From Cephalotrichum gorgonifer (taxonomy: Eukaryota; Ascomycota; Sordariomycetes; Microascales; Microascaceae): a stretch of DNA of 64,000 nucleotides. A program made the translations under genes and the position numbers. The notes below the pieces were generated by a model. That model did not search any database. It was not told the DNA's origin and saw nothing but the letters and a program-made list of their open reading frames with translations. The stretch covers positions 2,261,402-2,325,401 of the forward strand of contig ONZQ02000003.1 of the NCBI GenBank assembly GCA_900312665.1, written 5' to 3'. Positions within the stretch are counted from its first letter, which is position 1, and each line of letters begins with the position of its first letter. Shown one piece after another: positions 47,201 through 57,869 of this stretch.

Positions 47201-48279
47201 TTCCGCGCTCCCGCTTTCTTATGCCCCCATGCCACATGCTCCCCCATATGCGAGTACGAGTTTCCCAGTGGAGGCGAAAGGCTGGTCCGGACGAAGCACT
47301 ACCCAGGCTCCTTGTTGTTCTTAACGCCCTGGTGCTATTGACAGGGGAAGTTTCCACTCTCAATCTGCGGGCTTCACACCCCCCCCTTGACAAAATCCAA
47401 AATACCACGCCCTCCCACCCCCCCCCCCCTTCCTCCCCCTCATCCATCCCTTTCCCGTCGTTCCTTCCATGTCGATGGTCAACCTCCAGTCGAGGAATCC
47501 CGTGTCATACCGCCACCCCCCGCCCCCCGCCTACCTGCTCGCGGATTGCTCCTTCCCTTACCCCAACCCCACCATCCCATCTACAATGTACATCTAGTTT
47601 ATGGAGGTGTGTCCAATCTGGGGGTGGTCCTACGGGCACCGGAGCAAACGAACAATGGTCCCGTTCGTCCCCAACGATGCCGATCACCTACCTCACTGGC
47701 CTCTCGCTGTCGTCTGGGTCCAGGTCTGGGTCCATGTCTGAGTGCCTGCTCCTCGTGCCTGTCTTCCCTCTCCCCGGCCCATGCTTAATGCCTTTCGTTA
47801 AGACCATTCCCACCACTTTCCCCACAAAATGACACATCGGTCCGTCCAAGTACCGCTCACTGGGTCCTTGCAGGTGTGTACGGAGGTGGAGTGGGGAGTG
47901 GATTCTCATACCATGCCATCCCGCCCATTTTCGCCTAGCAAGAGAAAAATGAAGATATAGATACAACGTCCCCCTCCACTTTGCACTCCACCACCTTCAC
48001 TGTCTTGTCATTCAAGCTTCACATCTCTTCCGTCATCTCGAACAATACTCTGCCCCATAGGCGTCGCTGACCAACACTTCAACCAACTTCTTGCACTCGT
48101 TCGAAGTCAGCTCCGTCTTCACCTTCGTTGCTCGCGCTTTCATGATTCTTTCTGCCTCTTTCTGCCTCCCTTCTTCTTTGACGCTTTCTGCCATCTAATA
48201 CAAAAAAACACCCTCGACTAACACGTCATCCGCCAAGCTGTCTCGACACGCCGATTCACCGTTTTACCCTCCGGACAAC
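32246..48279. other. 16-kb region without recognisable genes
   Basis: I examined the frames and could not assemble any ORF or exon chain with protein-like composition; the longest ORFs (up to 270 codons) are rich in Arg, Ser, Pro and Trp and overlap in several frames, as random GC-rich sequence does. No transposase, reverse transcriptase or terminal repeat is visible. Short GTAC-rich words (GTACGAGTAC, GTACTTGTAC and relatives) recur at about 37777, 37880, 38851, 39030-39120, 40250, 40455, 43475 and 45740. The last 300 bases (47980-48279) are pyrimidine-rich and probably the xlnR leader. Confidence 0.55.
39109..39120. repeat. Perfect 12-bp palindrome ACTCGTACGAGT
   Basis: A self-complementary word in the gene desert, within a cluster of related GTAC words from 39030 to 39120. 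Confidence 0.6.
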
Positions 48280-51244
48280 ATGTTGTCTAATCCGCTTCAC
48301 CGGTTCTCTCCCTACCATACCATGCCCACCTCCACCCTCCTCTCAAACGGGCATGTCCCCAACCCCCATCTCCACTCCAACGGCCTCGAGGGCATGCCGC
48401 AAGGCCCTCACTACGCCCTTCAGCAGCTCCAGCAACATGTCGGCGTGAACCCCCACATGGTCAGGCCGGGGCACCAGCAAAAGCACAGGCAGCATCCCTA
48501 TGGCCCCCAGCGGTCATCGAGTGCAGCGGGTCCTATTCGGAGAAGGATCAGCCGGGCATGCGACCAGTGCAACCAGCTCAGAACGAAATGTGATGGCCAG
48601 CACCCGTGTGCGCATTGCGTTGGTAAGTCCAAACTGTGGGAAGCGGGCCGAGCTCGACAAGAGCGGGTGTCCACACTTAACTCAGCAGACTCAGATCACA
48701 CTAACACATCTCGTCCCCTCAGAATTCGGCCTTGGCTGCGAATACATCCGAGAGAGGAAGAAGCGGGGCAAGGCTTCGCGAAAGGATCTCGCGCAACAAG
48801 CCGCACAGGCCGCGGCCAGCAGTCAGAATGGCCAGAAGTCCTCGTCACCCGCCGGCGACAACGAGCAGGACGATGCTCAGTCACCCAACGGATCGTCCAA
48901 CAAGCACATGCAGCCGCTGTCCAACGACGGGCATCCCAACGCGGACCAGAAGGCCATGAACGACATGACTGAAGAGGCTATGCGACAGAGCCAAAGGACC
49001 AGCAGCCTCGACAGCCTCGGCGAGATGGGCGGCCAACCTCACATGGGCCACCCCGGAATGGAGCGAGACCACCTCGACAACCCGTCAGCCCTCGACCTAA
49101 ACGGGTATGGAAATGTCCACCCTGGATATGAGAGGCAGGGAATGGGCGGCCCCATGATGAACGGTCCCCCTCACAACGGGTATCCACCCAACCAGGGCAA
49201 CATGTCCAACTACCCCGACCTCCCATACGCCATCCAGACACAGAGCCCCACCAACTTCTCTAACAACGCGCCCTTCCGCATGGCGGCCAGCCCTCTCACC
49301 TCTTACCCCATGAGCGGCGAAACCGCGTCTCCGGGGTGGAACATCCCCATGGGTTCGCCGCCTGCTCAGTACCAGCCTCACGTGCCGCAGCAGCCCAGCT
49401 TTGCCCCATCTCATCTCCGCTATCCTGTACTCGAACCCCTCATCCCTCACTTGGGCAACATTATCCCCGCATCTCTCGCCTGCGACCTCATCGATCTCTA
49501 CTTTGCGTCCTCTTCCTCCGCTCAAATCCACCCAATGTCCCCATTCGTTCTCGGATACGTTTTCCGCAAGCGAACCTTCCTTGATCACGAGAAGCCCAGG
49601 AGGTGCCAGCCCGCGCTCCTTGCCAGCATTCTCTGGGTCGCAGCGCAGACGAGTGACGCTCAGTTCCTTACCAGCGTCCCATCTGCCAGGGGAAAGATTT
49701 GCCAGAAGTTGCTGGAACTCACAGTCAGCCTTCTCAAGCCCCTTATCCACACGCCTTCTGGGGATGCGTCGCCGGTATCGAGCCCTGTTATCGACGGCGT
49801 TGCTCTTGGTGGCCTTGGCGTTGCGCTCCCTGGCAGCATTAGCATGGACGCGCTCACCGGCGAATCCGGTGCCTTCGGAGCTGCCGGCACACTTGACGAC
49901 GTGATCACATACATCCATTTAGCTACTGTTGTGTCCGCGAGCGAGTACAAGGGTGCCAGCCTTCGGTGGTGGAATGCGGCTTGGTCTCTTGCGCGCGAGC
50001 TCAAGCTCGGCCGCGAACTGCCGCCGTCACCGACGTCGATGGGCGGCGGCGGCGATAATGGTGACGCGGATGGGGAGGCCGATGATGACATGACCGGCCC
50101 GGGGGCTATTTCAGAGGAGGAGCGCGAGGAGCGGCGTCGGATCTGGTGGCTCGTCTACATCGTCGACCGCCACCTGGCACTCTGCTACAACCGACCGCTT
50201 TTCCTGCTCGATATCGAATGCGATGGACTCATGCAGCCCATGGACGAGAGCGCGTGGCAGAATGGAGACTTCCGGTTATATGCTAATGCGAACGCCGACC
50301 CCAATGTTCTCAACTCGGCACCAGGTACGGAGAATGCCAACGGCCAGATCGTCCGTATCCGTGGCCCTCACTTTGAGTGCACTGGACACAGCATCTTCGG
50401 CTACTTCCTCCCCCTGATGGCCATTCTCGGCGAGATTGTCGACCTCCACCACGCGCGCAACCATCCCCGGTTCGGTGTGGGCTTCCGCTCGGCTCGGGAG
50501 TGGGACGACCAGGCAGCTGAAATTGCGCGGCACCTTGAGGCTTATGAGCGCAGCCTGAAACGGTTCGAGCAGAACCATTCCCGAAGCGCCAACGGCGTCG
50601 GCGAGGACAAGCAGGAGCAAGGGGCGACTGAGATGGTCGGCGAGCACGGCGCACCTGGGGTAGAAGCTGGCTCTCCATCTGGGCACTCGGTTCATACGAA
50701 CAATTCGTCCGCGCGAATGACCGAGAGCGACATCCAGACGCGGATCGTGATGGCATACGGCACCCATGTCATGCACGTCCTGCACATCCTGTTAACTGGG
50801 AAGTGGGATCCGATCCACCTGCTCGACGACAATGACCTGTGGATCTCGTCGCAGGGCTTCATCACGGCCACAGGACACGCCGTCTCGGCCGCCGAAGCCA
50901 TCAGCAACATCCTCGAGTACGACCCTGGCCTGGAGTTCATGCCGTTCTTCTTCGGGATTTACCTCCTCCAGGGCTCCTTCCTCCTCCTCCTCATCGCCGA
51001 CAAGCTGCAGCTGGAGGCGTCGCCCAGCGTGGTTAAGGCGTGCGAGACGATAATCCGCGCCCACGAGGCATGCGTGGTGACACTAAACACCGAGTATCAG
51101 CGGAACTTTAGCAGGGTCATGCGCAGCGCGCTTGCCCAGGTCCGGGGCCGCGTGCCGGAGGATCTCGGGGAGCAGCATCAGCGGAGGCGGGAGCTGCTCT
51201 CGCTATACCGGTGGACTGGGGACGGTACTGGGCTCGCATTGTAA
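48280..51244 (+). CDS. xlnR: Xylanolytic transcriptional activator XlnR/XYR1
   Basis: Two exons, 48280-48622 and 48723-51244, with a 100-nt intron (GTAAGT...CTCAG) cutting the zinc cluster before Glu115; 954 residues. The Zn2Cys6 cluster uses Cys94, 97, 104, 110, 113 and 120 ([14 protein letters not shown]), followed by the basic [14 protein letters not shown] linker seen in XlnR. A low-complexity region leads to [36 protein letters not shown], the Fungal_trans-like core and the highly conserved C-terminal half ([57 protein letters not shown]), ending in [12 protein letters not shown]. XlnR/XYR1 switches on xylanase, many cellulase and pentose-pathway genes in response to xylose, binding GGCTAA-type sites, and is repressed by CreA. 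It is preceded by an exceptionally long gene-free stretch. Length and both domains match the family. Confidence 0.96.
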
Positions 51245-52466
51245 TGTTCTCGCGTTGTAATGTTTCTTTTCATCTTTCTTGTATGTTGTGTGGTTTTGTC
51301 TTTGATTCCGAGGGAAGATTGCAACAAGTTGGGGCTGCGGACAGATAGGAGTTTTGCTTTGCAGGTAAACCGGGGGCCCGGGGAGGGGGTACACAGCGGC
51401 GTATAAGGGGAAGATATCACGGGAATTATTTGAGGAGGTTTTGCTTTTTGGCGGGGGGAAAAAGGGGGGGTTTGGTATTTGTGGATATCGGGAAACCAGC
51501 TGAGTGTCTTTTGTTTCGTTTGGGGGCATCTCTTGGTCTGAACTTGTGATGTACTGAATATGATGGAATGAGGCTTAGGCGAACATGTTTTGTTTATTAA
51601 CACTTTTATCTTTATTGTTTTTCTCTCCTCTTCAGGTCTAAAATGAGGGTTAGCTAAGAGCTGGTAATGAGAATGGTTTTAAACATTTTTTTTTTATTTC
51701 TTCTCTTGGTGATGATGTTTGGGGCAAAGCTGTTTTCACAATGTGTTGGGGACGGAGATTTCGGCGTGCTATCGGGTGCAGCTAGGTAGGTATATAAAGC
51801 AGCTAAGTTGGGTGAAGAGTACGATTGACCAGTATGGAACATCTACAGTGATGTCAGCTACACTCTGCTGTCGTTGTTTGTCTTTGGGGGGATATATTTA
51901 TCATCCGGGATATTGTATTGTTCTACATCTAGAACCACCTCTTCTAGTCACTTAGATTCCCATAGAATCACCCTCCATCTCCAAACCCACCCAAGAAAAG
52001 AGAAGGGGAAAACAAAATACTCCTAAAATCCGAGGAAACAGAACAAAAGCATGCTTTCTTACCAAGTCACAATGATCCGCCCCGACGCNNNNNNNNNNNN
52101 NNNNNNNNNNNNNNNNNNNNNNNNNNNNNNNNNNNNNNNNNNNNNNNNNNNNNNNNNNNNNNNNNNNNNNNNNNNNNNNNNNNNNNNNNNNNNNNNNNNN
52201 NNNNNNNNNNNNNNNNNNNNNNNNNNNNNNNNNNNNNNNNNNNNNNNNNNNNNNNNNNNNNNNNNNNNNNNNNNNNNNNNNNNNNNNNNNNNNNNNNNNN
52301 NNNNNNNTTCTTCTAGACAGGGCCCTAACAGCCAGGCAGGACCGACCCGACTCTTCCTTCCCCCGTCCCAGACGGGAAAGGCTCACTTCTCAGGGGCAAG
52401 AGAGAGAGGGTGATTGATATACATGAGAAGAATGAGTCTGGCTTGTGTTTTTTTTTGGGGGGGGGC
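51245..52466. other. Convergent 3' region with assembly gap
   Basis: Bases between the xlnR stop and the stop of the Zn2Cys6 gene at 52467. No coding signal; it contains the run of N at 52089-52307. Confidence 0.6.
52089..52307. other. Assembly gap (219 N)
   Basis: Unknown bases only. ORFs crossing it are meaningless. Confidence 1.
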
Positions 52467-55264
52467 TCAATCTAACCCCGATAACCACCCCGACCCCATG
52501 TTCATCGGGTCTAGGCCGTACCCGTCCTCCACCCTCCGGAAGGTGAACTGTTCCGGAACAGCGGGGCTCCGGGCCAGCAGGTTCCCGGTGCTGCTCCCAC
52601 CACCGCTCACGCTCCCGCCCGCTCCACCCCCCGCCGACGTGCCGGGTGGGATGGCCCACGACTCAAAATTCTGGTGCCAGCGGACGCCGTCGTTGAGGTA
52701 CCAGTTCTGCCCATCGATGGCATGTTCACCTAGGATATTCGGAGACACGTTGCGGGTCGTCGAGCGCGAGGTCCGGGACGAGGTCACGGCGCTGGAGGGT
52801 CCCCTTATGGGCGGGAATGAGGGGTGTCGGCGGTAGGTGGGGGGCAACGTGGGTGTCGTCCGGAGGGGCGGCCCCCAGTCCGAGGAGAGGTCTTGGCTCG
52901 AGACGGGTAGAGGGAGGGAGCGCTGTTGGTGCTGTTGGTGTTGTTGTTGCTGCTGCTGCTGCTGCTGGCCTGTTGCGGAGAGGGGCGGGAGGGAGGTAGG
53001 GGTGTTGAGGGCGGTGGTGGCGGCCTGGCGCATCATGTGGTCTCTGTTTCGGAGCTGCTCGTAGGTCATCATGGGCGGGTACTGCTGCTCCGGTTGCAGG
53101 GAGGCGTGGTACTCTGGGGACGGGGCGTCCGCGGCTGCTGGCGAGACCCCACTGCTGGGGGAGGGTACCTCGGCGGTGCTGAAGGTGCCGTACTTCTCGT
53201 CGGTCCGCTGAAGCACCACCCTCGCCTCCTCCGGCAGCTCGCAATTCCACTTCCTGGACAGCACGCTCAGGATGCCCAGGGTCCGCCGCGCGCAGAGCCA
53301 GTCCTCCGCGATTTCCTCGAGGTGCTTTACGCCGTGGATGATGTCGCGCTTCGACGTCTTCTCGGGGAGGTTGAGGAGGTGGATGGTGCAGGCGCTGTGG
53401 ACCATGTACACAGCGATGTTGCAGATCTGGCGGAGGTTCCAGCTCTTCTTGTAGAGCCGGATGAGCTTGGATATGGCGATGGCATTGGCAGTGCAGATGC
53501 GGCGAGGTGATACGTGTGAGGGTAGGGGGGAGGCCTCAGGGGTGTATTTGAGGAATGGGCGGAAGAGGTGTATGTACTGGAGATGGAAGAACATGCTGTG
53601 AAGGCATCAGGTCAGTACAACAGATCTCTACCTCTCGCGTTGGGCTAAGGGCTAGAAAAAAATAAAAGGAGGTTAAGGCGGCCGGGGGGGGGGGATACTC
53701 ACTGCATTAATATCACGTTGGGAAGTTGCCCGTCCCGCGGCTCAAATTCCTTGGGGAGCGACTGCCGCCATTCCTCGAGCCTACGGTGAAGTTCGCTGAG
53801 TTTCTTCAGCTCGACCGACTTCCCGCTAGACATGCCGATATGGCTAGGATGATAGAAGAAGATGAGGAGGTCGCTGCTAATCTCGGATAGCTTTGACAGC
53901 TCGAGCCCAACGGCTCTCGTCCGCGACGCCTGCGTCGAGGTCTGATCGAACCCGTTGTCCGTGTACGGCGACCACATCTCGGCGTCTTCGTCCGGGAAGA
54001 CGTCGTACTTGGGCACGCTGTACGTGTTCTGCGGGATCTGCGGTAGGCGGCCCAGGTAATTGGACCAGCACTTGTCGAACAGGAAGCAGCCCCAGAAGGT
54101 TATCCTCCGCGCGTCGATCTCGTGCTCGGTCAGAGTCTCCCCATGGGCGCCCACGGACCCCCCGTTGAAGTTCAGCCCGATATCCTGCGCCATCCGGAAG
54201 CTCATGCCGCTGTACACCCAGCCCTTGGCCTCCCTAGCGCAGCCTGCCTCGCGGACGGACATGAGTGCGAGCGCCTGGACTGTGGTGAGCCGGGGCTTCT
54301 CGTACTCGTCGTTCTCGACTATCAGCTTTTTGGCCTCCGCGAAGAAGTGGTCGCCCTTGGTCTTGCTCTCGCCCGCTACGGCGCACGCGCCGGGCACGTC
54401 GGTGAAGTGGCAGCCTAGTGCAAGCATGGCGTTGACGAGGAGGGATGAGCAGTGGGGAGCGGAGGCCTGCCTCCCCCTGAGGAAGTCCTGGTAAAACAAC
54501 CTCTTGGAAAGAGTGGTGAAGTAGGGGTAGTGCCAGTTAAAGTACATGTTGATGAGGTGGACGACAAGCTGCGGGTCCTTGGTGACATTCGTCCAACTCG
54601 TGATGGGGCTCTCCCCAGCCAGGAGCAGTGGTGCGTCGGGTTCCGGGTTGGTGTCCGTCGGCGACCCTAAGTGTATCAAGTGGGAGGTACCACCGATGAA
54701 GCGGACCATGCCGTTCTCCAGCCGCAGCTCCCCCATCTTCCGGGCGAGATCCCGCTCCCCATCGACGGCCGAATCATCCTGACTCTCGTTTCCGGAGTCG
54801 ACTACGTGTTCCGGCTCGTTCGACCTGGCCGCCTGGTGGTTCAGGATGGACTCGGCGACGGCATCGAGGCTGTCAGCCGTGCGAACCCTGTTCACTAGGT
54901 CGAAGACGTCGTCCTCGGAGGCGTTGATGATGGCGTCGAGAAGCACGTGCAGGGTGGTGTTCCGGGCCTTCACGTTGCCGGTCTTCTCCCGGTAGACGCC
55001 CTTCCGGCGGTGGTCGGAATTGGGATCGTAGACGCACTCGGTCCCGTATACACTGGCGCACGCGGCGCAGCTGGGGAGGGCGCCGTCACACTTGGATTTC
55101 CTCCTCCGACACGCGATGCATGCGGTGCTTACACATCTGCGCTTTTGGGCAGTGGCCTCTTCGTTCCGGCGGGCTTTCTTCTTGGTACCCGTAGCAGGGG
55201 GGGCTGGGGGGTCAGGACCGAGGTGGTCGCTCGGCCCTGTAGGCGGCGCCATCTGCGAGTCCAT
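52467..55264 (-). CDS. Zn2Cys6 transcription factor with Fungal_trans domain and polyglutamine tract
   Basis: Two exons, 55264-53703 and 53595-52467, intron 107 nt (GTGAGT, branch ACTGAC, CAG); 896 residues. I chose the ATG at 55264; the frame is open to a GTG at 55339 but not beyond. The zinc cluster is at residues 49-77 (CIACRRRKSKCDGALPSC..CASVYGTEC split as C49, C52, C59, C66, C69, C77), followed by YDPNSDHRRKGVYREK. The middle homology region includes LVVHLINMYFNWHYPYF and the FWGCFLFDKCWSNYLGR motif. The C-terminus has a run of nine or more Gln, then Pro/Ser/Gly-rich sequence, probably an activation domain. Fungal proteins with this cluster are often labelled nitrogen-assimilation factor NirA/NIT-4-like; I consider that unproven here. 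It converges on xlnR across the assembly gap. Confidence 0.85.
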
Positions 55265-57869
55265 TATTCCCCGCAGATTGCCAGTGCCAGTGCCGGCGCC
55301 GGTGCCGGTGCCGGGATATGCCACGATAACTGCCCACACTCAAATAGGATATTAGGGCGGGGGTTATGTGTGGAGACTTGGGAGATGACTAGGATGTTCA
55401 CTCGTAGGCAGGCGATGGATGGAAAGGGCGAGAAAGATAAGATGTGGGAGATAGGTGCGAAGGATAATGCGCGCGAGGCGATAGAGCTAAGTGGACTCGG
55501 GTAGTGGGAGAGTGGAGGATTGGAGATGAGGAAGAAGTCGCTCGATCACGAGGACGAGGTCACGCGATTATGCGGCAACAGGTTGCGGGGAGAGCAGCCA
55601 ATTCAGTAGTCATGATAAGGATCCCTAGAAGACGCGGGATGCTGTAGTTAGGATGTCCTGGTCGCGAGGTCCAATTGAGTCGTTGCGTAGCGCGCGCGGA
55701 GTCCGTCCAGGGTCGGTCAAGCCGGCGGCGGCAGAGGCGGCGGGTCCAGTTGGAGGAAACAGAGTCCAGTCTGGGCAGGAATAGGCAGGTGGGGGAAGAG
55801 CCATGCAAGCCTATATTGCGGGGCTTAGGGAGGGGATGGGGTGGAAGGAGGAGGAGAAGAAGGGGGGGGGGGGGTAGAGGTTGATGAGAGATACGCTTTA
55901 AGTGAGCACGAGGTGGCGGTTTCAATTCTGGTGTCTTTCCCTCTCCCTCGTGTCGAGCTTCGGACCGGGTGGGTGGTGACTGTGGGGATTTTTTTCGGGG
56001 GGAGGGGACCAAGAAAAGGTAGAGTCAATCACGTCGGAGAGATGATGATAGGTTGATTCTAGGGTCCCACTAAATATTATCGGGGGCTGCTTCTTTTTCT
56101 CTCCTGAGGGGAATTTGAAATATTAGGCTAGTCGTTAACTAACCGGGGGGAGGGAGGACCGACCGGCCCTTTTTGGGGTGGAGCCAAAAGTAGCAAGTCC
56201 ACTCAAAGTATAGTAAGGTCAACAGCGCGAGACATGGATGGCGGGGTTTTCATGCCAGGACTTCCAGGGTACTCGGCACAGAGCATAGAGCAGGTCATGC
56301 CTCGAAAGAACGAAAGGGCACCCAGTAGATGTGGGAAAGCAGCGCCCGCAGCGGACATGTTCGGTCAAGCAGGGCGTTCGCCGTCCATCTCCATTTGTCA
56401 AGTATGTTTTATTAGGCGTGGGGTGAGTGGGGGGAGGCGGGCGCCACTGTCGTGGCAGGCGCTTCCGACTTCCGGAATTTACGCATGTCCCTCCCTACCT
56501 CCTACCTGGAATATGTACTACAAGGAGGAGACTGAGTGGTCACGTGCGCCGACACACATCTCTTATCTCTCCCACCTCATGCGTGCGGGCGTGCGAGGAG
56601 ATGTGAATTCATGTTATTAGTGAGGAGCGAGTTCAAGTAGGTACTCGGTTCCCCGCAAGCTCAGCTTCAGACCCCGAAGGCATCGTAGAGTTTCTCGGCT
56701 GGGGTTGGGGATCGGTGTTAAGGTTGAACTTGGCATCCCACCCACCCAGGCTGCTGGATATTACCTATCAAGAGCCCCCATTCTCCAAACATCGTGCCCC
56801 TGTCCAACGACAGCGCATCCTAGCACGAGTATACCGGGGCTGTATAATAACACCACCGCCCCTTCCGCACATCAGTCCTGAATCCAGCCGGCATTCGGAA
56901 TAGATCGGCGCTGGAAAAGTGTGGCAGCCAATAGTGGTCCCCGGTCTTGGATTCCCGCCTGGAAACAAGCTTTCCCAAAAGCCAGGGCGGGCAAGTTGAC
57001 ACCTCAGGCCCGCCCACCTCCCCTGAGTTAACAATCCCAGGAAGCTCACCCGCCCCTCTTCTCATCACAACGGTCTTCAAAGTAGTTCGCCTGTATGCTT
57101 CACATCTCAGCTTATCGGATACACAACGGTCTTCAAAGTGTTCGCCTGCATACTTCACATCTCAGCTTATCGGATACAATCGTCTGAAGCAAGCTCGGAT
57201 CCCACCTCACCCTCACAAAGGGGGCACATGAAACAGTTCGTAAGAAACGCCAAGTCGTCATCATTATCATCTACGAGTACCTAGGTACCACGGAATCCAC
57301 GCCCGCCTCATCCGTATCCTGTTTGCCTCGTCTCCCCTAAGCTCGATCCACCGATAGGTTCGGCTCCATAAAACACCCTTGACCCCCGTTCGTAGGCCAT
57401 CCTTCTACCGCACGTATAGTATTCCTTCTCGCTACCCAAAACCGGGCGCGTTATCACCGCTCCCCTCCCCTTCTTACCCCCCCTTTCCAGATACAGAATG
57501 CAGGTGAGAGGAAAGACCATAACGCCTCACTATCCGGGAGGGAAAACGAGGGGACGAAAAAAAAGGGCTAATGTACAGCGTGATCGTGGATGATTACCGC
57601 AATGTATGTGTTTATACGGAGAGATAAAAGCTTGCCCGCTTCAGTCTTACTCAAAAGCCCCCATCCGACCGGACGAAAAGAGTGCATAAATAAATGTTGT
57701 GCCGGCCTTGAAAGGTGCTGTCCATACTTCCTCAGTTATGTCCTGGATGGGCCGGAAAGCGGAAAGAAAGAGAAAAGAAGAGGAGATTCCTCGTTATCGG
57801 CCAGGTGACCAAGGTGGGGGGGGGGGGGGGTCGGGGCATCCCTTGCAAGGGGGTTCTTGGGAGACAAGC
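55265..57869. other. Intergenic upstream of the Zn2Cys6 gene
   Basis: About 2.6 kb without a supported gene. It holds the Zn2Cys6 promoter, a G-run (about 55863-55874), and the 56-bp tandem duplication at 57066-57177. Confidence 0.55.
57066..57177. repeat. 56-bp imperfect tandem duplication
   Basis: The segment beginning CACAACGGTCTTCAAAGT at 57066 is repeated at 57122. The copies differ by a one-base deletion and two transitions (GTATGC versus CATAC). No gene or known element covers it. Confidence 0.85.

Noticed and set aside
47020..47832. 270-codon ORF upstream of xlnR
   Set aside because: Pro/Ser-rich random-like composition over C-runs, no conserved motif, overlapping ORFs in other frames; not supported as a gene or as a functional upstream ORF.
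49097..49918. 273-codon ORF antisense to xlnR
   Set aside because: Antisense shadow of a GC3-rich gene.
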